Source: Saprospiraceae bacterium
GTDB taxonomy: Bacteria > Bacteroidota > Bacteroidia > Chitinophagales > Saprospiraceae
Direction: 5' to 3'
Assembly: GCA_020630435.1 (NCBI GenBank)
Contig: JAHDBJ010000005.1
Location: 35,429 to 93,439 of the forward strand
Length of the DNA stretch: 58,011 bases
The first letter of the stretch is position 1. Each line of letters begins with the position of its first letter. Below are positions 35,002-44,871 of the stretch, piece by piece. A program made the position numbers and the translations under genes. The notes under the pieces are model-generated. The model searched no databases, was not told the DNA's origin, and saw only the letters and a list, made by a program, of their open reading frames with translations.

Positions 35002-37320
35002 ATGGAAAGAACAGAAAAACTAAATATTCTTTATATGGAGGATGACCCGCTTGATTTGATGGCAATTGAGCGTATGGTCAAAAAGGAAGGACTTCAATAT
35101 AATATCGTTCATGCAGACTCGGTTGAAACCGCAAAGCAACTGCTAGAGCATAATGACTTCGGGTATAATTACGATATTATCATTGCTGACTATTTACTCA
35201 AAGATGGAAATGCTTTTGATATTTTCAACTTAAAATACCCTGCACCTATTATTGTCATCACAGGAGCAGGAGATGAAGAGATTGCTATAAAAGCAATGAA
35301 AAGAGGTGCTTATGATTATCTTATCAAAGACTCTAATCGCCAATATTTAAAAATTCTTCCTCATACAATTTCAAATGTTGTCCAACAGTTTGAAAAAAAT
35401 CATCGAATCAAATTACTAGAATCATCTGTTAGAAATGCCAATGATATTTTCATCATTATTTCTAATAGTAATGAAAATCCTTTGCGATCTGATGTACTTT
35501 ATGCAAATGAAACATTTGAAGAACAGACAGGGTTTTCTTTAGCCTTACTCCAAAAACAAAAATTAAGTGTATTACTTAGTGATGAGTCCAATCTAAAGGA
35601 AATTAGCTATATCAATAACGAACTGAAACAATTCAAAACCGTTCGTTCTGAATTATATTTACAAAAAAAGAATCTCTCTTTATTCTGGGCAGATATTGTA
35701 ATCAAACCAATAGTCGATAGTGCTAACAACTGTACACATTTTCTATTCATAGCGAGAGACATCACAGAGAAAAAAGAAAATGAAAAAGCCCTTATTGAAG
35801 CACGTCAAAATGCTGAAGATGCTAAAAAAGCAGAAGAGCATTTTCTTGCAGTAATGAGTCATGAAATCAGAACACCTATATCCGCTATCGTAGGGTTAGT
35901 AGACTTATTATCGGACACAGAACTCTCTAACCAGCAAAATGATTATGTGAGTTCTATAAAATACTCTGCTAATAATTTACTAGGACTAGTCAATGATATT
36001 TTAGATTTATCTAAAATACAACAAGGCAATCTCAATTTAATTAAAGAGAAATTTGATTTAAAAGAATTAATTCAAAACATCACCCAAACAGTGCGTTTTG
36101 TAGCGAAAGAAAAAGGTCTTGACTTATGGGTGATTCACGATGCTGACTTACCCAACCTTTTAGAAGGTGATCGAAACCAAATCAATCAAATATTAACAAA
36201 TCTGATTAGTAATGCCATAAAGTTTACTGAAAAAGGTGAAGTTAAAATACAAACGAAAGTCCTAGAAAGAACAGAAGAAAACACATTACTTAATATCAAA
36301 GTTATTGATTCTGGTGTTGGAATTCCTAGAGAAAAACTAGACACCATTTTTGAAAAATATTCAAGAGTAGAAAATAATGAATCGTTAATACGTACAGGAG
36401 GTACAGGTCTTGGACTTTTTATTGTTTATGAATTGGTTAAAATTATTGGCGGTAAAATTGAAGTAGAAAGCAAGATAATGCAAGGCACAACTTTCTCTCT
36501 AACCATAAGATTTAATAATGTAAAAAAGGATCTAAAATCCTCGTCTTATGCCAGCGAAAATGGACTAAAAGGATTAAAAATCTTAATCGGGGAAGATAAT
36601 GTAATGAATAGGAAGATACTCGATAAAATCATGAGTAAATGGAATGTAGAAACCACCTTCTTAACCAATGGTAAAGAAATTATAGAAGAGCTTAAACAAA
36701 ATAAAGATTACGATCTACTCCTAATAGACTACCGAATGCCCTTAATGAATGGTGAAGAAACGATTATCTATATTCGTAAACAATTGAAATTAGAACTCAA
36801 TATCATACTAATGACCGCCTCTGTTATCCGCAAACAGTATGATGGAATGAAAGCATATATTAGTGGATTCTTGAATAAGCCTTTTTCCAGCAGTCAGCTT
36901 CATCAACTTATTGTAGAAAATCTACCTGATATTCGAACGAAACGTTTAAATAAATTGCCTACGGGCAAAAATTTTGACCTTTCATTTTTAGAAAAAGCAT
37001 CTAATAATAATGTTGATTTTATAAAAGAAATGATTGAAATCTTTATTAATCAGGTTGATGATTTTTTAACAAAACTTCCTTATTTAACAAAGGAAAACAA
37101 TTACGATGAAATAGCTCTAAGAGTACACACCTTAAAATCATCTGCTAGATATATTGGTAACTTAAAATTATTTTCTAACTGCGAGTCTATTGAAAAAATT
37201 ATTGAAACGGAAGAAAACTACGAAGAAAAAGTAGGTCATCTCTTAGGAGAATTTGTTCAGGAAAGTAGTCTAACTAAACGAAATTTACTAGAAGCTTTAG
37301 AACAACTTCCACTATCATAG
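35002..37320 (+). CDS. Hybrid sensor kinase: REC-PAS-HisKA-HATPase-REC-HPt
   Basis: A 772-residue soluble hybrid kinase carrying a full phosphorelay in one chain. REC1 is at about 5-125 with D63 in IIIADYLLKDG. PAS is at about 135-258. HisKA has H287 in VMSHEIRTPISAIVGL. HATPase_c is at about 385-505 with N box (ISNAIKFTEK), G1 (DSGVGIPREK) and G2 (GGTGLGLFIVYEL). REC2 is at about 525-640 with D576 in LLIDYRMPLMNG. HPt is at about 665-765 with H709 in RVHTLKSSARYIGN. No membrane segment or DNA-binding domain is present. The first receiver could accept phosphate from one of the upstream kinases, making this the integration point of the block at 30134-37320. That is inference from position. Confidence 0.94.
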   Translation: MERTEKLNILYMEDDPLDLMAIERMVKKEGLQYNIVHADSVETAKQLLEHNDFGYNYDIIIADYLLKDGNAFDIFNLKYPAPIIVITGAGDEEIAIKAMKRGAYDYLIKDSNRQYLKILPHTISNVVQQFEKNHRIKLLESSVRNANDIFIIISNSNENPLRSDVLYANETFEEQTGFSLALLQKQKLSVLLSDESNLKEISYINNELKQFKTVRSELYLQKKNLSLFWADIVIKPIVDSANNCTHFLFIARDITEKKENEKALIEARQNAEDAKKAEEHFLAVMSHEIRTPISAIVGLVDLLSDTELSNQQNDYVSSIKYSANNLLGLVNDILDLSKIQQGNLNLIKEKFDLKELIQNITQTVRFVAKEKGLDLWVIHDADLPNLLEGDRNQINQILTNLISNAIKFTEKGEVKIQTKVLERTEENTLLNIKVIDSGVGIPREKLDTIFEKYSRVENNESLIRTGGTGLGLFIVYELVKIIGGKIEVESKIMQGTTFSLTIRFNNVKKDLKSSSYASENGLKGLKILIGEDNVMNRKILDKIMSKWNVETTFLTNGKEIIEELKQNKDYDLLLIDYRMPLMNGEETIIYIRKQLKLELNIILMTASVIRKQYDGMKAYISGFLNKPFSSSQLHQLIVENLPDIRTKRLNKLPTGKNFDLSFLEKASNNNVDFIKEMIEIFINQVDDFLTKLPYLTKENNYDEIALRVHTLKSSARYIGNLKLFSNCESIEKIIETEENYEEKVGHLLGEFVQESSLTKRNLLEALEQLPLS

Positions 37321-37448
37321 ACCTTGTTCTAAAATAGAGACCTTAAGAGTATTTTTTTAACAAAAACAAGACTAAGAGTATTATTAAAATGAGTTTTTGG
37401 AGATAAAAAAAATCATTTCTTGAGTCAAATAAGGTTCAAAAAGTGGCG

Positions 37449-37464
37449 TTTAGCCATAGCTAAA
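37449..37464. repeat. Palindromic element in the hybrid kinase-purL gap
   Basis: TTTAGC, CATA, GCTAAA (6-bp arms, 4-nt loop) within the 289-bp gap 37321-37609. Two imperfect direct copies of an AATGAG-TTTTGG block flank it, near 37389 and 37463. No T-run terminator and no coding frame were seen in the gap. A TATTTTCG near 37585 is a one-mismatch -7 candidate for purL. Confidence 0.4.
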
Positions 37465-37609
37465 TGAGCTTTTGGGAACGCAGTTTAAACAAAAAAAGGT
37501 ATTTTTAGCCCAAAGTGTTAAATTTAAACATACTCTAAGCTCTGATTTTATGACTTCATGCTAGTACAATAGAAAATATTGCAGTATTTTCGCAGCAAAT
37601 TTGAAACCT

Positions 37610-39844
37610 ATGCAAGTTGCTGAATCTCAAATCTCACTAGAAACTGCCAAAAACCTTGGTTTAAACGAGGAGGAATTCAAAAAAATTCAATCCATCTTAG
37701 GCAGAATGCCCAACTTTACAGAGTTGAGTATCTTTTCTGTGATGTGGTCTGAACACTGTTCCTATAAAAATTCCATCACATGGCTTAAAACGCTTCCAAG
37801 AAAAGGAAAACATCTACTAGTAGAAGCAGGAGAAGAAAATGCAGGTTTAGTGGATATTGGAGGTGGATTAGCTTGTGCTTTTAAAATCGAATCGCACAAC
37901 CACCCTTCCTGTATTGAGCCTTTTCAAGGTGCTGCTACTGGTGTTGGAGGAATTCATAGGGATATATTTACAATGGGTGCTCGACCTATTGCAGCACTCA
38001 ACTCTTTGCGTTTTGGGGATATTCAAAATAAACATATGCAACACCTTATTCGAGGCGTTGTACATGGTATCAGTAGTTATGGCAATTGTTTTGGTGTTCC
38101 TACAGTAGGCGGAGAAGTCTATTTTAATGATTGTTACAATCAAAACATCTTGGTCAATGCCATGTCTGTAGGTGTCGTTAAAGTAGGAGAAACCGTTTCT
38201 GCTATCGCAGAAGGCACAGGAAATCCTGTATTTATCGTAGGTTCTGCAACAGGTAAAGATGGGATACATGGTGCTACGTTTGCATCAGCTGACCTTACAG
38301 AAGATTCTGCCGAAGATCTTCCTGCCGTACAGGTAGGCGATCCTTTCCAAGAAAAATTATTATTAGAAGCTACACTTGAAGCAATTCAGACGGGCGCAAT
38401 TGTGGGTATGCAAGACATGGGTGCCGCAGGCATTACTTGTTCTACTTCAGAAATGAGTGCAAAAGGGAATGCTGGCATGAAAATCAATTTGGATAAAGTT
38501 CCGACACGCCAAGCCAATATGAAGCCTTTTGAGATTTTACTTTCTGAAAGTCAAGAAAGGATGTTGATCGTTTGTAAAAAAGGACAAGAGCATTTATTAG
38601 AAGCCGTTTTTGACAAGTGGGATTTAGAATGTGAAATTATCGGAGAAGTGACCGATACTCAACGATTAGAATTTTATCAAAATGGAGAGAAAGTAGCAGA
38701 TGTTCCTGCCCAACCACTAGTACTAGGTGGAGGTGCTCCTGTTTACCAGCGTTCATATTCGACACCAAAATATTTTGATAAAATAGCAGCCTTCAATATC
38801 GATACGATTCCAGTACCCACAAATTTTGTAGCAACTGCCAAAAAAGTATTTGCAACTCCTAATCTAGCTTCAAAACAATGGGTTTATGAACAGTATGATT
38901 CAATGGTTCGTACCAATACGATTACAACGAATAAGCCTTCAGATGCAGCGATTGTCCGAGTCAAAGGCACAGAAAAGGCACTAGCCGTTACCACCGATTG
39001 TAATTCAGCTTACGTCTATGCCGACCCTTATATTGGTGCAATGATTGCTGTCTCAGAAGCTGCTAGAAATATCGTTTGTTCGGGTGGAGAACCCGTTGCC
39101 ATTACCAACTGCTTAAACTTTGGTAATCCCTATAATTCTGAAGTGTATTACCAATTTGTTCATGCTATTAAAGGGATGGGGGCTGCCTGCGAGAAATTCA
39201 ATACACCTGTAACTGGTGGTAATGTAAGCTTTTACAATCAAACTGTTTTAAAAGATAAAACCGAACCTGTTTTTCCTACACCAACTATCGGTATGCTAGG
39301 AATATTAGAAAATTTAGAACTACATACTACCCTTGATTTCAAACAAGAAGGCGATTTAATTTATCTATTAGGTAAAGCAAGAGCAGACCTCGGTAGTTCT
39401 GAATATCTAAGGCTTGTTCATGGTATTACTCATTCTCCCGTTCCATATTTTGATTTGGAAGAAGAATTTGTTTTACAACATAATATAAAATCTATTATAC
39501 AAAATCGTTTAATTCAGTCTGCTCATGATGTGTCAGATGGTGGTTTATTCGTAACTTTGGTAGAAAGTGCAATGGTAAATACGCTAGGATTTGAAATACA
39601 AACCGATACGACCATACGAAAAGATGCTTTCCTTTTTGGTGAAAGCCAAAGTAGAGTAATTGTTTCTATCAATCCTAAAAATCAAGTTGACTTTGAACAA
39701 TTTTTGCTTAAAAATGGTATAGAAAATACATTACTAGGAAAAGTAAACTCTAAAAACTTAAGTATTGATGGTGAAGATTTTGGGCAAATCGATGCTTGGA
39801 AGCAAACATTTGATAATTATATAGAAAATATTTTAGAAGATTAG
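37610..39844 (+). CDS. purL: Phosphoribosylformylglycinamidine synthase subunit PurL (small form)
   Basis: A 744-residue synthetase subunit that amidates FGAR to FGAM with ATP in purine synthesis. Motifs are MWSEHCSYKNS (catalytic His region), the IESHNHPS and ATGVGGIHRDIFTMGARPIA segments, the LSESQERMLI block and a second PurM-like half (TDCNSAYVYADPYIG; SAHDVSDGGLFVTLVESA). The length equals the PurL of PurS/PurQ/PurL systems such as that of Bacillus, not the approximately 1200-1300-residue single-chain enzyme. It lacks a glutaminase domain, so separate PurQ and PurS should exist elsewhere. An in-frame TTG at 37601 is three codons upstream; ATG 37610 is preferred. It stands alone, with a thioredoxin lipoprotein gene 51 bp downstream. 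Confidence 0.95.
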   Translation: MQVAESQISLETAKNLGLNEEEFKKIQSILGRMPNFTELSIFSVMWSEHCSYKNSITWLKTLPRKGKHLLVEAGEENAGLVDIGGGLACAFKIESHNHPSCIEPFQGAATGVGGIHRDIFTMGARPIAALNSLRFGDIQNKHMQHLIRGVVHGISSYGNCFGVPTVGGEVYFNDCYNQNILVNAMSVGVVKVGETVSAIAEGTGNPVFIVGSATGKDGIHGATFASADLTEDSAEDLPAVQVGDPFQEKLLLEATLEAIQTGAIVGMQDMGAAGITCSTSEMSAKGNAGMKINLDKVPTRQANMKPFEILLSESQERMLIVCKKGQEHLLEAVFDKWDLECEIIGEVTDTQRLEFYQNGEKVADVPAQPLVLGGGAPVYQRSYSTPKYFDKIAAFNIDTIPVPTNFVATAKKVFATPNLASKQWVYEQYDSMVRTNTITTNKPSDAAIVRVKGTEKALAVTTDCNSAYVYADPYIGAMIAVSEAARNIVCSGGEPVAITNCLNFGNPYNSEVYYQFVHAIKGMGAACEKFNTPVTGGNVSFYNQTVLKDKTEPVFPTPTIGMLGILENLELHTTLDFKQEGDLIYLLGKARADLGSSEYLRLVHGITHSPVPYFDLEEEFVLQHNIKSIIQNRLIQSAHDVSDGGLFVTLVESAMVNTLGFEIQTDTTIRKDAFLFGESQSRVIVSINPKNQVDFEQFLLKNGIENTLLGKVNSKNLSIDGEDFGQIDAWKQTFDNYIENILED

Positions 39845-39895
39845 TCATTCAATAATGTTTGACTTATTTATTGTGTTTTTATAAAAATATTAATA

Positions 39896-40996
39896 ATGAA
39901 AAGAATTCTTTTTATACTCATACTACTAGTTGGTTCATTCGGATTATATCAATGTGATACCAGCAGCCAACAAAGTAATAGTAACAGTTCAAGCTCAAGT
40001 AGTAGTTCAGGAGCGTATTCTATAGAAGGTACAATTGCAAATGCCTCAAACCTTTCTATTTTTATAGATAAATATTTGCCTGTTGAACGTAGAGCTTCAA
40101 CACTTGGAAAAGCCGATATAGATGGTAGTGGCAATTTTGCGCTTCCTTTAGACAAATTAGAAGCAGGAATATACAGACTTCGCATCGGTGCAAAAAAACT
40201 TTTCTTATCCTTAGATGGTACTGAAAAAAATGTAAAAATTAGTAGCGATTTAAATGATAAAGGAACATTTGATTATGCTATAACAGGTTCTTCTGCTTGT
40301 AATGATTTTTTAAGTCATGCAACACAGTTAAAAAAAGGAGAAATCAATCCTAGTAATTTTTTAGCGTCTACTAAAAATCTAAATGGCTTGTCTTCTATGT
40401 TTTTAGCCTATCAAATGCTAGGAGAATCTTCTTCTGATCAAAGTATTGAGATACATAGAGAGGTCAACAAAAAACTACAAAAAGAATTTGTCAAAACACC
40501 TTACGTTTCAGATTATGGTGGTCATATCAATAAGATTGATGTTCCTATTGGTGTAGGAAAAGTTGCCCCAGACATTCGTTTAAAAAGCCCTGCTGGTAAA
40601 GAGTATGCACTTTCTGATTTGAAAGGGAAGGTCGTATTACTAGACTTTTGGGCAAGTTGGTGCCGCCCTTGTAGAATGGCAAATCCTTCTATTGTTGAGA
40701 TGTATGAAAAATACAACAAACAAGGCTTTGAAGTCTTTAGTGTTTCATTAGATAGAGAACGTGGAAATGGAAAGAAAAAATGGGAAGATGCTATCAAAAA
40801 AGATGATTTAAAATGGAAATACCATGTAAGTGATCTAGGAGGATGGCAGTCTGCTCCTGCTAAAGTTTATGGTGTTAGAGGTATTCCTAGAACCTTCTTA
40901 CTCGACAAAGAAGGGCGATTTGTGGAAACAGAAATTAACCCATTGAGCCAAAAAGCTAAATTAGATAATGCGATAGCTGCATTGTTGAAGAAGTAA
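39896..40996 (+). CDS. DUF4369/thioredoxin-domain lipoprotein (TlpA/ResA-like)
   Basis: A 366-residue lipoprotein. The signal ends at LYQC (Cys20), followed by a Ser/Asn-rich tether with a run of eight Ser (about 29-36). An N-terminal DUF4369-like domain lies at about 40-125 (YSIEGTIANASNLSIFIDKY). A thioredoxin fold lies at about 225-360 with active site WASWCRPCRMANPS and the cis-Pro region RGIPRTFLLDKEG. It is probably a periplasmic thiol-disulfide reductase for cytochrome maturation or protein repair, tethered to the envelope. The tether is low-complexity and may vary between strains. Its own terminator follows at 41023. Confidence 0.92.
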   Translation: MKRILFILILLVGSFGLYQCDTSSQQSNSNSSSSSSSSGAYSIEGTIANASNLSIFIDKYLPVERRASTLGKADIDGSGNFALPLDKLEAGIYRLRIGAKKLFLSLDGTEKNVKISSDLNDKGTFDYAITGSSACNDFLSHATQLKKGEINPSNFLASTKNLNGLSSMFLAYQMLGESSSDQSIEIHREVNKKLQKEFVKTPYVSDYGGHINKIDVPIGVGKVAPDIRLKSPAGKEYALSDLKGKVVLLDFWASWCRPCRMANPSIVEMYEKYNKQGFEVFSVSLDRERGNGKKKWEDAIKKDDLKWKYHVSDLGGWQSAPAKVYGVRGIPRTFLLDKEGRFVETEINPLSQKAKLDNAIAALLKK

Positions 40997-41022
40997 TAAT
41001 TTTTGTTCTTAGTTTTTTTACT

Positions 41023-41063
41023 AAAACCCTATAAGCGATATTGTAAGTTTATAGGGTTTTATT
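41023..41063 (+). terminator. Intrinsic terminator of the thioredoxin lipoprotein gene
   Basis: Perfect 12-bp stem AAAACCCTATAA (41023-41034) with TTATAGGGTTTT (41049-41060), 14-nt loop, then T residues. Confidence 0.85.
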
Positions 41064-41130
41064 GTATATCAATTCCTTTTGCTTTTTCGTTTTTATTTAA
41101 AATATTGTTTCTAAAACTAAAATCGATACC

Positions 41131-41763
41131 ATGTCTAAAACCATAAAATACCTTGCCTTACTACTTTTAATACTAGGAGCTTTTTTAGGAGGCTTATGGA
41201 TGAGTAAACAATGGTCATCCAAACCTCGTATTGAAGAAGATGGCTCTGTTATTATTGAGCAAATTGATAAGGTTTGTAAGCTGGTAACCGTAGAAGGTAC
41301 TTTCTCTGGTATTTATAGCCAAAAAAACACAAAAGATTTTCTCATTTATTTTCCTATGACTAAAAAAGCCCAGATTCAAGTGACGGGCAAAGTAATGGCA
41401 GGCTATGATATGGAAAAAATCCAGATTGATGTCGATAATCAAACTAAAATCATCACATTAAGTAATCTGCCAGAAGCAAAAATCATTGCGATTGACCATG
41501 ATGTAAAATATCATAATATTGAAGAAAGTTTTTTTAATGAATTTACAGCAAAGGATTTCACTATGTGGAATAAAGGCGCCAAAGACCTGCTCCAAAAACA
41601 AGCAATAGATAATGCCTTACTTAAACAAGCAGAACAACAAGGAAATCAAATGCTCGAAACCATCGAATTTATGGCAAAAATTGCAGGCTATAAAGTAGAA
41701 ATACAAGGCTATTTGCCGACAGAATCCTCCCCAAATTCTATTTTTGATGAGGATCTCAACTAA
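41131..41763 (+). CDS. DUF4230 family membrane-anchored protein
   Basis: A 210-residue protein with one N-terminal hydrophobic helix (about 5-24; YLALLLLILGAFLGGLW) that acts as an anchor or uncleaved signal. The rest matches the DUF4230 pattern: KVCKLVTVEGTFSGIY, FLIYFPMTKKAQIQVTGKVM, AGYDMEKIQIDVDNQTKIIT, and a helical C-terminal part with repeated hydrophobic positions. DUF4230 proteins are common in Bacteroidota and Firmicutes, with no established function. It is followed 76 bp later by the TPR gene. Confidence 0.85.
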   Translation: MSKTIKYLALLLLILGAFLGGLWMSKQWSSKPRIEEDGSVIIEQIDKVCKLVTVEGTFSGIYSQKNTKDFLIYFPMTKKAQIQVTGKVMAGYDMEKIQIDVDNQTKIITLSNLPEAKIIAIDHDVKYHNIEESFFNEFTAKDFTMWNKGAKDLLQKQAIDNALLKQAEQQGNQMLETIEFMAKIAGYKVEIQGYLPTESSPNSIFDEDLN

Positions 41764-41839
41764 GAGTTTATTTATAAATGTAGGTTAATTCTTCCCTCCT
41801 ACCCTATCAAATCAATTATTGATTTTAAAATCAAAATCA

Positions 41840-42631
41840 ATGAATCATCAAGAAGAAATTATCAATCGACTCAAAACACTTTTTGAGTTAAAAAAGTATC
41901 GCTTACTCCTTGATTTCTTTAACCAACACTCTAATTTGCTTGAAGTCCAAGAAGTCGTACTACTTATTGCTAAAACACATATTAAGTTAGGGCAAATCGA
42001 TCAATCCACGATCCTCCTAGAAAATTTAATAGTAAGGGATCCAGATTACATACTCGCAAAATTCTACCTCGCCTTATCCACTTACCCTATAAAACCACAA
42101 CGAGCACTACAACTTATACAAGAATGTATTCAAAGAAGCCCCAATGAATATGCCTATTGGGGAACATTAGGGAATATCCATCTTCATCAAAAAGATTTTA
42201 AGCAAGCCATCACCGCTTATGAAAAATCTATTCAACTTAATCCTACAAAAACAACTTCGATAGGAAATCTAGGAGCTTGTTATTCTGAGCTTAAACAGTA
42301 TGAACAAGCGATAAAATTATTTACACAAGCCATTAGTCTTAACCCTAACTACGTTAAGGGATTTATCAACTTAGCCGTTACTTATAGTAGAAAAGGACAG
42401 TACGAAATAGCTCACTCCTATTATTTGAAAGCTATGAGCCTTGAACCTAATTCTCCTCATGCAATCTATGGACTTGCTTGTGTTTATGCGCAGCAAGACA
42501 AATCCGAAGAAGCCTTTAAATATTTAAAAATGACGTTTGAGTTAGATCCCTCATTTAAGCAAACTGTCCTAGAGGATGAAGACTTCAAATTGCTAAAAAC
42601 GCATCCTCAATTTATTCAGATGACAACATAA
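41840..42631 (+). CDS. Tetratricopeptide repeat protein
   Basis: A 263-residue protein built of about seven TPR units in tandem. Clear repeats are YWGTLGNIHLHQKDFKQAIT, TSIGNLGACYSELKQYEQAI, KGFINLAVTYSRKGQYEIAH and HAIYGLACVYAQQDKSEEAF, each with the Gly/Ala and Pro positions of the consensus. There is no signal peptide, so it is probably cytoplasmic and serves as a protein-protein scaffold. An in-frame TTG at 41819 would add seven residues; ATG at 41840 (MNHQEEIINRLK) is preferred. The partner is unknown. Confidence 0.88.
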   Translation: MNHQEEIINRLKTLFELKKYRLLLDFFNQHSNLLEVQEVVLLIAKTHIKLGQIDQSTILLENLIVRDPDYILAKFYLALSTYPIKPQRALQLIQECIQRSPNEYAYWGTLGNIHLHQKDFKQAITAYEKSIQLNPTKTTSIGNLGACYSELKQYEQAIKLFTQAISLNPNYVKGFINLAVTYSRKGQYEIAHSYYLKAMSLEPNSPHAIYGLACVYAQQDKSEEAFKYLKMTFELDPSFKQTVLEDEDFKLLKTHPQFIQMTT

Positions 42632-42708
42632 TTCAATCAAAATTCATTTATTTTCACTTCCCAAAACTAATTTTAAACCTACTCTTTACAAAAAACAGAA
42701 ATAAGGCT

Positions 42709-42716
42709 TACTTTTG
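42709..42716 (+). promoter_or_regulatory. -7 element of the aspS promoter
   Basis: TACTTTTG matches TAnnTTTG. A TTT lies 21 nt upstream at the -33 position. The element is 70 bp before the aspS ATG. Confidence 0.55.
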
Positions 42717-42786
42717 CAGCGATTTCATTATAGCTTAGATGAAAGCTCGGTTTTAAATTATATAAATTTCAAATATAAAAATTCAG

Positions 42787-44559
42787 ATGTATAGAACGCA
42801 TACTTGTGGCGAACTTCGCTTGGAACACGTAGGACAAACCGTTACCTTAAGTGGATGGGTACAACGTAGTAGAGACAAAGGTTTTATGATGTGGTTAGAC
42901 TTACGTGATCGATATGGCATCACTCAATTGATTTTTGATGAAAATAAAAGTACAAAAGAACTATTTGAACTGGCTCGTTCTCTAGGGCGAGAGTTTGTCG
43001 TCCAAATCAAAGGAGAGGTTATTGAGCGAGTTTCTAAAAACGATAAAATTCCAACAGGAGATATAGAAATTCAAGTAGCAGAGTTAACGGTTTTAAATCA
43101 ATCTAAATTACCACCTTTTACGATAGATGATGATACCGATGGAGGAGATGATTTGCGTATGCAATACCGTTATTTAGACTTGAGAAGGAAACCCGTTCAG
43201 CAGAATATCATCTTTAGAAGTAATCTAGCCATTGAAGCTAGAAAGCACCTTGCTGGAGAAGGATTTATTGAAGTAGAAACACCGTTTTTAATCAAAAGCA
43301 CACCAGAAGGTGCTAGAGATTTTGTCGTACCAAGTCGAATGAATGAAGGACAGTTCTATGCCTTACCTCAATCTCCACAGACGTTCAAACAACTTTTGAT
43401 GGTATCGGGCTTAGATAAGTATTTTCAGATTGTAAAATGCTTTAGAGATGAAGACTTAAGAGCTGATCGACAACCTGAATTCACACAGATCGATTGTGAG
43501 ATGGCATTCGTAACACAAGAAGATATACTCAATACATTTGAAGGATTGACCAAACATTTGTTTAAATCTGTTATCAATGTAACCTTAGCTGATTTCCCTA
43601 GGATGAACTATGATGAAGCCATGCGTTTGTATGGTTCTGATAAGCCAGATATCCGTTTTGGAATGCAGTTTGTTGAATTAAATGATCTTGCAAAAGGGCA
43701 TGGTTTTGGAGTCTTTGACAATGCCGAATTAATAGTAGGTATCTGTGCAGAAGGGCAAGCTGCTAATTTTTCAAATAAAGACATTAAGAAACTGACAGAG
43801 TGGATGCAACGTCCACAAATTGGAGCGAAGGGATTGGTTTATATTAAATTAGAAGAAGGTGGTACAATTCGCTCATCTATCGGTAAATTTTATACCGACG
43901 AGCAACTAAAAACATGGGCTGATAAATTCGGGGCTAAAGAAGGTGATATGTTACTTATCCTCTCTGGTGAAGAAGAAAAAACCCGAAAGCAACTCAATGA
44001 ATTGCGTCTAGAAATGGGTAATCGGATGGGATTAAGAGATCCAAAAGTCTTTAAACCCTTGTGGGTTGTTGATTTTCCATTATTAGAATGGGACGAAGAC
44101 TCTGAACGTTTCCATGCCATGCATCACCCTTTCACTTCACCTAAAAAGGCAGATGTGGATAGAATGCTTTCGGGAGATCACGAAACGATGAAAAGCCTTA
44201 GAGCCGATGCCTACGACTTGGTCATCAATGGTGTTGAAATTGGAGGTGGTTCGATCAGGATACACGATAGAGCCTTACAATCTAGAAATTTCGACTTGCT
44301 TGGTTTTACCAAAGAAGAAGCAGAAGCTCAATTTGGATTTTTAATGGGTGCATTTGAATATGGTGCCCCACCGCATGGAGGAATTGCATTTGGCTTTGAC
44401 CGTCTCTGTGCTGTAATGAATGGTGTCAACTCTATTCGAGATTTTATCGCCTTTCCAAAAAATAATCAAGGTCGTGATATGATGATAGATGCGCCTTCAA
44501 TTATTGATCAAGAACAACTTGATGAGTTAAGATTACGTCTTGTTGATATAAAGAAATAA
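42787..44559 (+). CDS. aspS: Aspartyl-tRNA synthetase
   Basis: A 590-residue class II synthetase of the bacterial type, charging tRNA-Asp. The N-terminal OB-fold anticodon domain is at about 1-110 ([20 protein letters not shown]). Motif 2 lies in [18 protein letters not shown], and motif 3 in [16 protein letters not shown]. The bacterial insertion (GAD-like) domain sits at about 280-415. The C-terminal segment [20 protein letters not shown] is characteristic. Length and order of domains are normal, and all motifs are intact. Whether it also charges tRNA-Asn cannot be decided from sequence alone. It is flanked by its own promoter element and terminator. Confidence 0.97.
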   Translation: MYRTHTCGELRLEHVGQTVTLSGWVQRSRDKGFMMWLDLRDRYGITQLIFDENKSTKELFELARSLGREFVVQIKGEVIERVSKNDKIPTGDIEIQVAELTVLNQSKLPPFTIDDDTDGGDDLRMQYRYLDLRRKPVQQNIIFRSNLAIEARKHLAGEGFIEVETPFLIKSTPEGARDFVVPSRMNEGQFYALPQSPQTFKQLLMVSGLDKYFQIVKCFRDEDLRADRQPEFTQIDCEMAFVTQEDILNTFEGLTKHLFKSVINVTLADFPRMNYDEAMRLYGSDKPDIRFGMQFVELNDLAKGHGFGVFDNAELIVGICAEGQAANFSNKDIKKLTEWMQRPQIGAKGLVYIKLEEGGTIRSSIGKFYTDEQLKTWADKFGAKEGDMLLILSGEEEKTRKQLNELRLEMGNRMGLRDPKVFKPLWVVDFPLLEWDEDSERFHAMHHPFTSPKKADVDRMLSGDHETMKSLRADAYDLVINGVEIGGGSIRIHDRALQSRNFDLLGFTKEEAEAQFGFLMGAFEYGAPPHGGIAFGFDRLCAVMNGVNSIRDFIAFPKNNQGRDMMIDAPSIIDQEQLDELRLRLVDIKK

Positions 44560-44624
44560 AATTATATCGTACCTTATAAAACTAGTTTTCACTAGTATAC
44601 CTTCTATCAAGTATTTAATATTTA

Positions 44625-44668
44625 TGATATGGGCATTCCTAATAAGCAGGGATGCCCATATATTTTTA
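44625..44668 (+). terminator. Intrinsic terminator of aspS
   Basis: Perfect 10-bp stem ATATGGGCAT (44627-44636) with ATGCCCATAT (44652-44661), 15-nt loop, T-rich tail. The rest of the 312-bp gap to the protease gene (44669-44871) shows no gene and only a weak TATATTTA near 44822. Confidence 0.8.
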
Positions 44669-44871
44669 TAGTTATTAACTTCATTTAGAGTTCCTTTCCT
44701 TCTACAAATTAACTCCTAAATGTATTTATTGTCCCATTCTGCTAAAAACCGACAATTTATATTATCCAATAGTATAAGTATTACAAATTAATTAACTATA
44801 TTTATTGCACTTTTTTAGGCATATATTTAGCAAACACATTCTTACAATTGCAATAAAAAACAAATTGACTC

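Noticed and set aside
30134-37320. Bacteriophytochrome light-sensing operon
   Set aside because: The receiver and H boxes resemble phytochrome systems, but there is no GAF-PHY chromophore domain and no heme oxygenase gene in the window.
37868-38269. Minus-strand 133-residue frame inside purL
   Set aside because: It is the longest antisense frame in the window but lies opposite highly conserved PurL codons and shows no domain or plausible composition.
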